Assembly: GCF_913773635.1 (NCBI RefSeq)
Contig: NZ_CAJYGQ010000008.1
Coordinates: 62,001-126,000, forward strand
From: an uncultured Mucilaginibacter sp.
Lineage (GTDB): Bacteria; Bacteroidota; Bacteroidia; Sphingobacteriales; Sphingobacteriaceae
Direction: 5' to 3'
Length of the DNA stretch: 64,000 nt
Positions 28,390-35,968 of this stretch are shown here, piece by piece. The first letter of the stretch is position 1; the number at the start of each line of letters is the position of its first letter. Below the pieces are notes generated by a model that made no database searches, was not told where the DNA came from, and was given only the letters and a program-made list of their open reading frames with translations. The translations under genes and the position numbers were made by a program.

Positions 28390-29385
28390 TTATTCGTAGC
28401 TATCCTCAATTTCAAAATGAGGAATCTTCTTCTTGTTCCAGTCAGGCATACCGTTAAATACGGTATAGTATAAATACTTTTTGTTTTTGTCTATACCGGG
28501 CATTACCTTCCCTATTGTTTTTTTTACTGCCTCATGCTCGCGCTTCAGAGCAGCTGTATCAGTAACCTTTATTTTCGACGTATAGTAAATCATTGGATAG
28601 TTACCTTCACCTCTATCCTGATTAAATATTTTTATAATCTGAGGTTTAGTATCTACGTCATTCAATACTACAGGGAACTTATATTTGTCATGCACCTCAG
28701 TAATAACCTTATTGTAAAACCCATCCATATCATCAAGCTCATCATACGTCCACATTGAATTCGGATCGGCGCACTTATAGGCAAGTTCCATTGCAGTGGT
28801 AGCGTTCACTAAGTAACCTTGATCATAGTCTTGCCTGGCTTGTAAGTAGAGCTCGGGGGCTGTTTTACCCCAAATAGTATATGGTTTTAATTCCAACCCA
28901 GCAACTTTCCAACCGTACTTGTACTTGTTGAATATGGCGGTCAGCAACCATTTATCGGCATTTTGCTGTAAGGTGTAGAGTGATATATAGCGTTCCTGAG
29001 TTAAAGGCTCGTACCGTAGCGAGTAACTATTAATATCGTACTTAAACGTTTTAAGCGTTATTATTTCGGGCGTTGGGTGCACAATGTAGTACTCGTCGAG
29101 CAGTACGTTTTTATCATCGCGCATACGAATACTACATAACTCTATTAGCCTGTTATTGCCCGGCGCTTCTAAAAACTCCTTCGACATAATATTTTCCAGT
29201 TGACGGGGATCGTTTGCTTTAAGCGTTTTTAGTAACTCTGCATTAAGCTGATGAAACTTTTCCTGCTTGTTAGCCGGTATTTTTTCATTAATCCATGTAC
29301 CTGGTGTGGGCTTACAGCTTATTAATACGGTATTAATTACAAATAGCCAGGAAATAAATGAAATTTTGATGTACAGCGAATGCAT
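28390..29385 (-). CDS. Hypothetical lipoprotein
   Basis: I do not recognise the family. From ATG 29385 the protein has about 331 residues with a lipoprotein signal (ISFISWLFVINTVLISCKP). The frame is open 15 codons further upstream, but that would spoil the signal peptide. The mature part is hydrophilic, rich in Lys/Tyr and without obvious repeats; it includes a GWKVAGLELKPYTIWGK segment and a Tyr-rich C-terminus. It probably sits on a periplasmic membrane face. It is convergent with the LysR gene and divergent from dxs, so context gives no function. Confidence 0.7.
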   Translation of the reverse strand: MHSLYIKISFISWLFVINTVLISCKPTPGTWINEKIPANKQEKFHQLNAELLKTLKANDPRQLENIMSKEFLEAPGNNRLIELCSIRMRDDKNVLLDEYYIVHPTPEIITLKTFKYDINSYSLRYEPLTQERYISLYTLQQNADKWLLTAIFNKYKYGWKVAGLELKPYTIWGKTAPELYLQARQDYDQGYLVNATTAMELAYKCADPNSMWTYDELDDMDGFYNKVITEVHDKYKFPVVLNDVDTKPQIIKIFNQDRGEGNYPMIYYTSKIKVTDTAALKREHEAVKKTIGKVMPGIDKNKKYLYYTVFNGMPDWNKKKIPHFEIEDSYE

Positions 29386-29423
29386 TTGCGGTGTGATAAG
29401 CAACTCAAATATGGCAAATAACA

Positions 29424-29455
29424 TTTGCATTTATAAATCAACACAATTAACTTTG
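29424..29455 (+). promoter_or_regulatory. Promoter of dxs
   Basis: TTTG (29424-29427), a 20-base spacer and an exact TAACTTTG (29448-29455) make a near-ideal Bacteroidota promoter. It predicts a start near 29461 and a leader of about 130 bases before ATG 29594. A second, weaker box (TTACTTTG, 29570-29577) lies closer to the gene. Confidence 0.6.
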
Positions 29456-29593
29456 AAATAAAAAGTACTTTTATTCATAAAATCCGTAGATCATAATTGT
29501 CTATATGTGCCAAACAATTACAACACTAATTTGTCAATTCAATTACCAATAAAAATGCCTTACTTTGTAAGTTCAATACCGTTTCAAAATTCC

Positions 29594-31522
29594 ATGCAAG
29601 TACCAGCCGGCGATTTACTTAAAAAAATTAATTCACCTTCTGATTTAAAGCAATTTAGCGAAGATGATTTAGAGCAAATCAGTCAGGAATTGCGCCAATA
29701 TATAATTGACGTGGTATCGGTAAACGGCGGGCATTTTGGTGCCAGCTTAGGTGTAGTTGAACTTACAACTGCCTTGCATTATGTTTTAAACACGCCATAT
29801 GATCAGCTAGTATGGGACGTTGGCCACCAGGCTTACGGACATAAAATACTAACCGGCCGTCGTGATAATTTTCACACAAACCGCATTTACGGCGGATTGA
29901 GCGGTTTTCCTAAACGTTCAGAAAGCGAATACGATACATTTGGTGTAGGTCACTCATCAACATCTATTTCGGCAGCTTTGGGCATGGCAGTGGCATCGCA
30001 CTACAAAGGCGAAACAGATCGCCAGCATGTTGCTGTAATTGGCGATGGTGCAATGACGGCAGGTATGGCCTTTGAAGCGCTGAATCACGCCGGAATAGCT
30101 AACAGTAACCTGTTGGTTATTCTTAATGACAATAACATGTCCATCGATCCTAACGTTGGAGCGTTAAAAGAATACCTTGCCGATATTACTACATCCAAGC
30201 CCTACAATAGCTTCCGTGCTGATATTGGTTACGTACTTTCAAAACTCTCGGCCATTGGCCCGGATGCGTTGAAGTACGCCAAAAAGATAGAGAAAAGCAT
30301 TAAAGGCACCTTACTTAAACAGAGCAACCTTTTTGAGGCTTTACGCTTCAGATATTTTGGCCCTATTGATGGGCATGATGTTAAACATTTGGTGAAAGTA
30401 TTGCGTGACTTACGCGATATTCCCGGCCCAAAATTGCTGCACTGTGTTACTGTTAAGGGTAAAGGCTATGCCCTTGCCGAAAAAGACCAAACCAAGTGGC
30501 ATGCCCCGGGCTTGTTTGACAAGATAACCGGCGAAATCAAAAAGACTTACTACGAAAAGCCCCAGCCTCCTAAGTATCAGGATGTGTTTGGGCATACTAT
30601 AATTGAGCTGGCCGAGCAAAACCCTAAAATTATGGGTATAACACCGGCTATGCCCTCAGGCTGTTCATTAAACTTAATGATGAAGGCCATGCCCGACCGC
30701 GCTTTTGACGTTGGTATTGCCGAGCAGCATGCCGTTACATTTTCGGCAGGTTTGGCCTCGCAGGGCATGGTGCCGTTTTGTAACATCTACTCCAGCTTTA
30801 TGCAACGGGCTTTTGACCAGGTAGTGCATGATGTTGCCATCCAAAAGCTTAACGTAGTATTATGCCTTGATCGTGCCGGTTTTGCCGGTGCCGATGGCCC
30901 TACCCATCACGGCGCTTATGATTTGGCCTATATGCGTTGCATACCTAACCTTACGGTATCGGCCCCTATGAATGAGGAAGAACTACGCAACCTGATGTTT
31001 ACCGCGCAGCAGGAAAATGCCGGCCCGTTTGTAATACGCTACCCGCGTGGTAATGGTGTTATGGTTGATTGGCAACGCCCAATGAAAGCTGTACCAATTG
31101 GTAAAGGCCGTAAAATTTGCGATGGCGAAGAAGTTGCTATTCTTTCAATAGGTGCTATTGGTAATGAAGTGGTTAAAGCCACTGCCGGATTGAACAACGA
31201 GGGTTACTATCCCGCGCATTACGACTTACGCTTTGTTAAGCCTTTAGACGAGGCCATGCTGCATGAGGTATTTACCAAATACAGCAAAGTTATCACTGTT
31301 GAAGATGGCTGTCTTGACGGCGGAGCTGGTAGTGCGGTACTTGAGTTTATGGCCAATAACAAGTATAAGGCCGAAGTAATACGCTTGGGCATACCTGATG
31401 CCGTTATTGAGCATGGTGAACAGCCCGAGCTTTGGGCCGAATGTGGTTTTGACGCTGCCGGAATAATGCGCACTGTAAAAAGCATTGGTATTAATCAAAA
31501 CAGGCATATAATAGCTTCCTAA
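29594..31522 (+). CDS. dxs: 1-deoxy-D-xylulose-5-phosphate synthase
   Basis: This enzyme catalyses the first step of the MEP isoprenoid pathway, condensing pyruvate and glyceraldehyde 3-phosphate with thiamine diphosphate. From ATG 29594 the protein has about 642 residues. The family start is MQVPAGDLLKKI; the frame is open to a GTG at 29507, but those 29 extra residues do not look like Dxs. Visible motifs are GHQAYGHK, the ThDP-binding GDGAMTAGMAFEALN with NDNNMSI, the central FGPIDGHD, and DVGIAEQHAV with the Glu that activates the cofactor. The pathway is also represented in the window by ispF. Confidence 0.97.
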   Translation: MQVPAGDLLKKINSPSDLKQFSEDDLEQISQELRQYIIDVVSVNGGHFGASLGVVELTTALHYVLNTPYDQLVWDVGHQAYGHKILTGRRDNFHTNRIYGGLSGFPKRSESEYDTFGVGHSSTSISAALGMAVASHYKGETDRQHVAVIGDGAMTAGMAFEALNHAGIANSNLLVILNDNNMSIDPNVGALKEYLADITTSKPYNSFRADIGYVLSKLSAIGPDALKYAKKIEKSIKGTLLKQSNLFEALRFRYFGPIDGHDVKHLVKVLRDLRDIPGPKLLHCVTVKGKGYALAEKDQTKWHAPGLFDKITGEIKKTYYEKPQPPKYQDVFGHTIIELAEQNPKIMGITPAMPSGCSLNLMMKAMPDRAFDVGIAEQHAVTFSAGLASQGMVPFCNIYSSFMQRAFDQVVHDVAIQKLNVVLCLDRAGFAGADGPTHHGAYDLAYMRCIPNLTVSAPMNEEELRNLMFTAQQENAGPFVIRYPRGNGVMVDWQRPMKAVPIGKGRKICDGEEVAILSIGAIGNEVVKATAGLNNEGYYPAHYDLRFVKPLDEAMLHEVFTKYSKVITVEDGCLDGGAGSAVLEFMANNKYKAEVIRLGIPDAVIEHGEQPELWAECGFDAAGIMRTVKSIGINQNRHIIAS

Positions 31523-31566
31523 GCTTTCTTTATACAACGACTTTTAAGAAGAAACCTTAATTAACT

Positions 31567-31869
31567 ATGGATACATTGCGAGGTTCTTCTATCAGGATTT
31601 CTATTGATAACGCTTCCAGCCAAAAGAGTAAGTATATATCAGGGACTGTTATATATGAGCGCCACGGAAATAAACTCATTGTAAAACTTTCTGAAGCATT
31701 GCAAAGTGGTAAAATGAGAAGCGACGTGATGCTGCTTACACCCCAATTTAAAAAGGAACGTTTTATTTTCGATACGCCAAAAACGGAGATTATGATTAAC
31801 GGCACACTTATCAGCGAAGATGATGAGCATCAACAGCCGGGCATAAGGGGTATTTTGAGTTTAAATTAA
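31567..31869 (+). CDS. Small hypothetical protein (100 residues)
   Basis: I do not recognise the family. It has no signal peptide or membrane segment. The sequence alternates short beta-prone stretches (SIRISIDNA, YISGTVIYE, NKLIVKLSEAL, TEIMINGTLIS), suggesting a small beta-rich fold. The ATG start is 44 bases after dxs on the same strand, so cotranscription is possible. The last four bases, TTAA, are shared with the stop codon of the convergent SGNH hydrolase gene. Confidence 0.6.
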   Translation: MDTLRGSSIRISIDNASSQKSKYISGTVIYERHGNKLIVKLSEALQSGKMRSDVMLLTPQFKKERFIFDTPKTEIMINGTLISEDDEHQQPGIRGILSLN

Positions 31870-32585
31870 CTCTTGCTTTTCAAAAATTGGGCTACAAGAT
31901 CAACCATCATTTTGCCACTAACCTGGTTCAGGTGTATGGTATCGGTAGTTACCTGAAGGCCATTTAATCCTGCATAACTTTCCCAATCTTGTTTAAGTAC
32001 TTTTGTACGAAAATGCATGTTTACTTTAAGCCGCCAACCATACGGACGGTATGCAACAGGTTTTGCTACAGGATTTGCTTCCAGATAGCCCGTTATAGCC
32101 TCGTTTAAAGGCAGGTAGTGCAGTGCATACTTTCGCACAATGCGTTTAACTTCTTGATTATAATTGCCTACTGCTTTGTTAGCAGTATCCATTAAGTCTT
32201 CGCCTATTACAGGCAACGACGTTAGCGCAATGCTTGCATTTGTTTGTTGCAGTAACTTTACTATAATTTGCTCAAGATTGTCAACATACCAAGCCATATC
32301 AGGCATGCGGGGCAACGCTGCATTTCTTTTATAAAGCCTTGTATTGGCTTCAGATAGTGTTGCCAGCACATCGTTGGTACCAACAAGTATTACTATGAAG
32401 TTAGGCTCAAGCGTAACAAGCTTATCAATCCGTTTTAAATTATTATAAGCCAACTCACCGTTTACACCATAGTTGTAAAACTCATAATCAACTGAAAGCT
32501 TTTGCTGTAAATCAGCTACCCAGTTATAACTATCGGTTCCCTGTGTTATGCTGTCGCCCAGGCAGGCTACCTTTATGCTCAACAT
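31866..32585 (-). CDS. SGNH/GDSL-family hydrolase
   Basis: This esterase- or lipase-like protein has about 239 residues. The SGNH blocks are visible: CLGDSITQGT (catalytic Ser), the Gly of block II in NYGVNGE, VGTNDV (block III Asn) and TDTIHLNQVSG (block V Asp and His). ATG 32585 places the first beta strand (IKVACLGDS) at the N-terminus as usual; the frame is open 15 codons upstream into the next gene. There is no signal peptide, so it is cytosolic as read. Substrates of the family include acyl groups on sugars, which would fit the nearby glycan genes, but this is inference. Confidence 0.85.
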   Translation of the reverse strand: MLSIKVACLGDSITQGTDSYNWVADLQQKLSVDYEFYNYGVNGELAYNNLKRIDKLVTLEPNFIVILVGTNDVLATLSEANTRLYKRNAALPRMPDMAWYVDNLEQIIVKLLQQTNASIALTSLPVIGEDLMDTANKAVGNYNQEVKRIVRKYALHYLPLNEAITGYLEANPVAKPVAYRPYGWRLKVNMHFRTKVLKQDWESYAGLNGLQVTTDTIHLNQVSGKMMVDLVAQFLKSKS

Positions 32586-32595
32586 AATTTTAACT

Positions 32596-32880
32596 TTATC
32601 GCTGCTTGTGCTTAACAACGGTTTGCCCAAAGCGCTGTGTATCGGGGTTCAGGCTCAATTCATTCATGCGGTCGGTATCAACGTCAATAACAACTCCACG
32701 TTCCTGCAATCCCTTACCACTAAACTCAACCTCTACACCTAAATTTAAAAAAGCATGGCGTATCACGTCACGCACGGTTCCACCTTGCAATTCGGCGTTT
32801 AAATCTTCAACCAATAATTGCGTTTGCTCCCCTTTAACTATAAGGGTTACAAACCTGGTAAGTTCCTCAACTGTTATCAT
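32596..32880 (-). CDS. Small protein resembling the C-terminal part of GDP-mannose 4,6-dehydratase
   Basis: This 94-residue protein starts MITVEELTRF and has no signal peptide. Residues 35-67 (VRDVIRHAFLNLG, then FSGKGLQERGVVI) follow the pattern of the GMD segment VRx(2-3)...LGIxxxFxGxGxxEKGIVV, by my memory of that family. The Rossmann part and catalytic YxxxK are absent, so it cannot be a dehydratase. It lies between rfbA and the SGNH gene on the same strand, with a terminator just upstream. It may be a decayed or repurposed fragment. Alternatively the likeness may be chance and the protein a lineage-specific unknown. Confidence 0.6.
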   Translation of the reverse strand: MITVEELTRFVTLIVKGEQTQLLVEDLNAELQGGTVRDVIRHAFLNLGVEVEFSGKGLQERGVVIDVDTDRMNELSLNPDTQRFGQTVVKHKQR

Positions 32881-32896
32881 CTGCTACAAAAAAATA

Positions 32897-32925
32897 ATCC
32901 TTTACACCTGCAAGGTATAAAGGAT
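32897..32925 (-). terminator. Terminator after rfbA
   Basis: Bases 32897-32904 pair with 32918-32925 over 8 bp, with further pairing inside after one mismatch. On the minus strand a TTATTTTTTT tract follows, 20 bases after the rfbA stop. Confidence 0.7.
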
Positions 32926-32946
32926 CACTTAGGCTATTTAGTTATT

Positions 32947-33816
32947 TTATTTCTTACCCTTTATTAACTTAAGGAGGTATTGCCCATAACCACTCTTGGT
33001 AAGCGGCTTGGCAACTTCGGCAAGCTGTTCGGCATCAATAAAGCCCATACGGTAAGCTATTTCTTCAATACAGGCAATCTTAATGCCTTGGCGTTCCTCA
33101 ATTACTTGTACAAACTGTCCGGCTTGCATAAGGGAAGCAAAAGTACCGGTATCTAACCAAGCTGTTCCCCTGCTCAAAATACCAACCTTTAATTTTCCGC
33201 GCTTAAGGTATTCCTTGTTTACGTCGGTAATTTCATATTCGCCACGCGGAGATGGCGCAATATTTCTGGCTATCTCCACCACATCGTTATCATAAAAATA
33301 TAAACCCGGAACTGCAAAGTCAGACTTTGGTTCGGTTGGCTTTTCCTCTAATGATATTGCGTTGTTGTTTTCATCAAACTCAACAACACCATAACGTTCA
33401 GGATCGGCAACCTGGTAGGCAAACACCATTCCCCCCTCCGGGTCACTGCTGGTTTGCAGCAGTTTCGAAAGCCCGTCGCCGTAAAAAATGTTATCACCAA
33501 GTACCAAAGCAACCTTGTCAGTTCCTATAAAATCGGCACCTATTACAAAAGCTTGCGCAAGTCCGTTTGGCTCGGGCTGTACTGCATATTCAAAGCGACA
33601 GCCAATACGTGAGCCATCACCCAGCAAGCGCTGAAACTGTGCCATATCATGCGGAGTGGATATAATCAGTATTTCTTTTATACCTGCCAGCATAAGCACC
33701 GACAGCGGATAATAGATCATTGGCTTATCATAAACCGGCATCAACTGCTTGCTTACAGCCAGTGTAAGCGGGTGCAGACGGGTACCGGAACCTCCGGCAA
33801 GTATAATTCCTTTCAC
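32947..33816 (-). CDS. rfbA: Glucose-1-phosphate thymidylyltransferase
   Basis: RfbA makes dTDP-glucose from glucose 1-phosphate and dTTP, the first step to dTDP-rhamnose and other deoxysugars. The 289-residue protein has the nucleotidyl-binding [20 protein letters not shown], the metal Asp in VLGDNIFYG, and [20 protein letters not shown]. The length is standard. rfbB, rfbC and rfbD are not adjacent. It ends at a terminator just before the GMD-like small gene, so those two may be separate transcripts. Confidence 0.97.
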   Translation of the reverse strand: MKGIILAGGSGTRLHPLTLAVSKQLMPVYDKPMIYYPLSVLMLAGIKEILIISTPHDMAQFQRLLGDGSRIGCRFEYAVQPEPNGLAQAFVIGADFIGTDKVALVLGDNIFYGDGLSKLLQTSSDPEGGMVFAYQVADPERYGVVEFDENNNAISLEEKPTEPKSDFAVPGLYFYDNDVVEIARNIAPSPRGEYEITDVNKEYLKRGKLKVGILSRGTAWLDTGTFASLMQAGQFVQVIEERQGIKIACIEEIAYRMGFIDAEQLAEVAKPLTKSGYGQYLLKLIKGKK

Positions 33817-33860
33817 AGTAAGAGTTTTGTAAGTTTTATACGCCTAATATATGAAAAGGT

Positions 33861-34424
33861 TTACACACCTGCTACCTTATCTTCAAGCTCCTGGTACCAC
33901 TCCGAGCCATACTTGCGAATCAGTGGCTCTTTCAAAAACTCGTGAACATGAACTTTAAGTTCTGAACCAAAACTGCACGCCGGGCTGCATATATTCCAGC
34001 GGTCATAGTGCAGCACATCAAACTCCGGATAATTGGTTATGCGTATAGGATATAAATGGCATGATATAGGTTTACGCCAATCAACCTGGCCTTCTTCCCA
34101 TGCCTTCTCAATAGCACACTTCGTAATCCCGTTTTCCCAGGTTACGTAAGCGCACTCCTTGTTTGTATCAACACATGGGGTAGTATAATCGCCTTCAAAA
34201 TCGGTTACGTGGGTACCCTGTTCTTCAACTGCCTGTATACCCTTGGCAGTCATGTAAGGCTTTACTTTGGGATAAATCTCGCGGAGTATATCTAACTCAT
34301 TAGCGGCAAGCGGAGCGCCCGAATCTCCTTCAATACAACAGGCTCCTTTGCACTTATTAAGGTTGCAAACAAAGTTTTCGTTAACTACATCTTCGTGCAC
34401 CAGCGTGCTTCCAACTTCAATCAT
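33861..34424 (-). CDS. DUF3109 family Cys-rich protein
   Basis: This 187-residue cytosolic protein has spaced cysteines: CNLNKCKGACC, PCVDTNKECAY, KCAIEK, ISCHLYPIR and ICSPAC. The pattern resembles the YkgJ-type putative metal or Fe-S cluster family, which includes DUF3109. The biochemical role is unknown; zinc or iron-sulfur binding is likely. It lies 7 bases downstream of the DUF3108 gene on the same strand, so they are probably cotranscribed. Confidence 0.85.
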   Translation of the reverse strand: MIEVGSTLVHEDVVNENFVCNLNKCKGACCIEGDSGAPLAANELDILREIYPKVKPYMTAKGIQAVEEQGTHVTDFEGDYTTPCVDTNKECAYVTWENGITKCAIEKAWEEGQVDWRKPISCHLYPIRITNYPEFDVLHYDRWNICSPACSFGSELKVHVHEFLKEPLIRKYGSEWYQELEDKVAGV

Positions 34425-34431
34425 TTTTGCT

Positions 34432-35274
34432 TTACTTCTTTATAGGATTTAAAGGGTATTTAAGTCCTTTAGCGGCTGTAAGGTCCATGGTTACACTACC
34501 TACAACCAATTCAACATGTGCTTTAACGGGTATCCGGTTACCATCGTCGGTAACCCAAAGGTACAATTTACTGTTCTTTCGAAATATGCGGCCTGGAATT
34601 ATAGTAGGATTAAACTTTAAACAGCTAAACTTACCTAATGAGCAATCAACTGTTTCCTTACCAAGGTAAGTAATGGTCATGGCCTGCACTGCATTATCTA
34701 AAAAATACTTCAGCTGAAAGGTTTCTCCTACCTTTAGTTTCGACACATCTAAACAACGCGCAAAATAATAGGCTGATGGAAAATCAAAAATCTGCCCGCT
34801 AAATGGGTAAGTACCGCTATTGGCCGTTATTTTTCCGTTTTGATGGTCAAATACCACCTTATCCTGGTGCTTATATTTGGCTTCGTGCCGGTCTTCGGTA
34901 TAGTAGTAAGGCAAGAGGGTGCTACGGTCAATATAGGTTTCGTAACGGTTGCGTACTTTGTAAAAAACATCAAAGGTTCCGGCTGTTTTACCGTCGGCTA
35001 TAATATGCCAGGCTGGCTTGCCCCCTTCAAATTTGGTATCTGTTTCGGCAACTCGTAAATGAGCTTCGGCACCAGTGAACCAACCATACTTCAACTTGTA
35101 GCTAAGTTCTTCACCGGCCTTAAAAGCAGGCTCGGGCAGTTTTGGTAACTGTGCGTATACACTAGCAGTAAGAGCAATTAAAATTAATGTTATGAGCCAC
35201 AATAAGCGCAACTTACTAAATGCATGTAGTTGACCACCCGTAGTTGTTTGTTTATGTATAGTATAAGCTGTCAT
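34432..35274 (-). CDS. DUF3108 domain protein
   Basis: This 280-residue protein has an N-terminal hydrophobic segment (about residues 22-42: LLWLITLILIALTASVYAQ) that acts as a signal peptide. The body matches DUF3108: FKAGEELSYKLKYGWFTGAE at its start, then DVFYKVRNRYETYID, YYYTEDRHEAKY and KLYLWVTDDGNRIPVKAHV. This predicts a beta-rich periplasmic protein of unknown function. The ATG at 35274 may lie upstream of the true start. It is followed directly by DUF3109. Confidence 0.85.
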   Translation of the reverse strand: MTAYTIHKQTTTGGQLHAFSKLRLLWLITLILIALTASVYAQLPKLPEPAFKAGEELSYKLKYGWFTGAEAHLRVAETDTKFEGGKPAWHIIADGKTAGTFDVFYKVRNRYETYIDRSTLLPYYYTEDRHEAKYKHQDKVVFDHQNGKITANSGTYPFSGQIFDFPSAYYFARCLDVSKLKVGETFQLKYFLDNAVQAMTITYLGKETVDCSLGKFSCLKFNPTIIPGRIFRKNSKLYLWVTDDGNRIPVKAHVELVVGSVTMDLTAAKGLKYPLNPIKK

Positions 35275-35382
35275 TTCATGAAAAATAAGAATACCTCACA
35301 TTTATGACACTTATGCAGGGCGGTGGTTTAATGTTAATGAATGTGCCGCTGCTTGTATTAAACAGCACAACGCAACCGGTAA

Positions 35383-35898
35383 TTAGTCCTTACGTTTGTA
35401 AATAGGCACTGTTGAACAAGGCTCACCAAACATTAAACTCTTGGCTACCGGGGTTAAACGCTTTGTTAACTCTACATACGCCGATGTTGGAACCGGGGTA
35501 TCACCGCACCCCTTTAATACAATGCGCTGATCACGAAACTGCTCAAAGTCAACCTTACTTATTTCTTTTTCAAACAAAACCGTTTCAAGTACGTCCATAT
35601 TGCCAAATACAACTTCTTTAGCAAATGGAGCCATGCGATTGGCCAGTAACATGTATGCCCAGGCAGGTACAATAGCATCGGCAGTGCACGTTATACCTAC
35701 ATTTTTGCCTGCGTATTGTGACCAGTCATGCCCTTTAACAAACTCTCTGAAATCTTTTTCTTTTAAGATAAGTTCCATAAAAAGATTGCCTTTGATGTCA
35801 TAGATGACGCGTTCACCCTCGGGGTAAAAGTCAGCAGGATCGAGCGTAACCAGTCCGCTTTGGGCTACCTTGTTTATAAAGTTCTCCTGAATTTCCAT
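35383..35898 (-). CDS. DUF2480 family protein
   Basis: This 171-residue soluble protein starts MEIQENFINKVAQSGL and contains NLFMELILKEKDFREFV, a VGITCTADAIVPAWAYMLL block and a short C-terminal VPIYKRKD. It matches the Bacteroidota-restricted DUF2480 family by its overall pattern. The function is unknown, though the repeated conserved core suggests a cytosolic enzyme-like fold. It stands alone between ppiD and DUF3108, and a terminator separates it from ppiD. Confidence 0.8.
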   Translation of the reverse strand: MEIQENFINKVAQSGLVTLDPADFYPEGERVIYDIKGNLFMELILKEKDFREFVKGHDWSQYAGKNVGITCTADAIVPAWAYMLLANRMAPFAKEVVFGNMDVLETVLFEKEISKVDFEQFRDQRIVLKGCGDTPVPTSAYVELTKRLTPVAKSLMFGEPCSTVPIYKRKD

Positions 35899-35916
35899 AA
35901 CTCCTTTAAATAAAAA

Positions 35917-35947
35917 ATCCGGAAACAGCCAGGTGCCATTTCCGGAT
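35917..35947 (-). terminator. Terminator after ppiD
   Basis: Bases 35917-35925 and 35939-35947 pair over 9 bp. On the minus strand the stem is followed by TTTTTTATTT, ending the purQ-ppiD series. Confidence 0.78.
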
Positions 35948-35968
35948 ATAAAATTAGTTCAATTTTTG

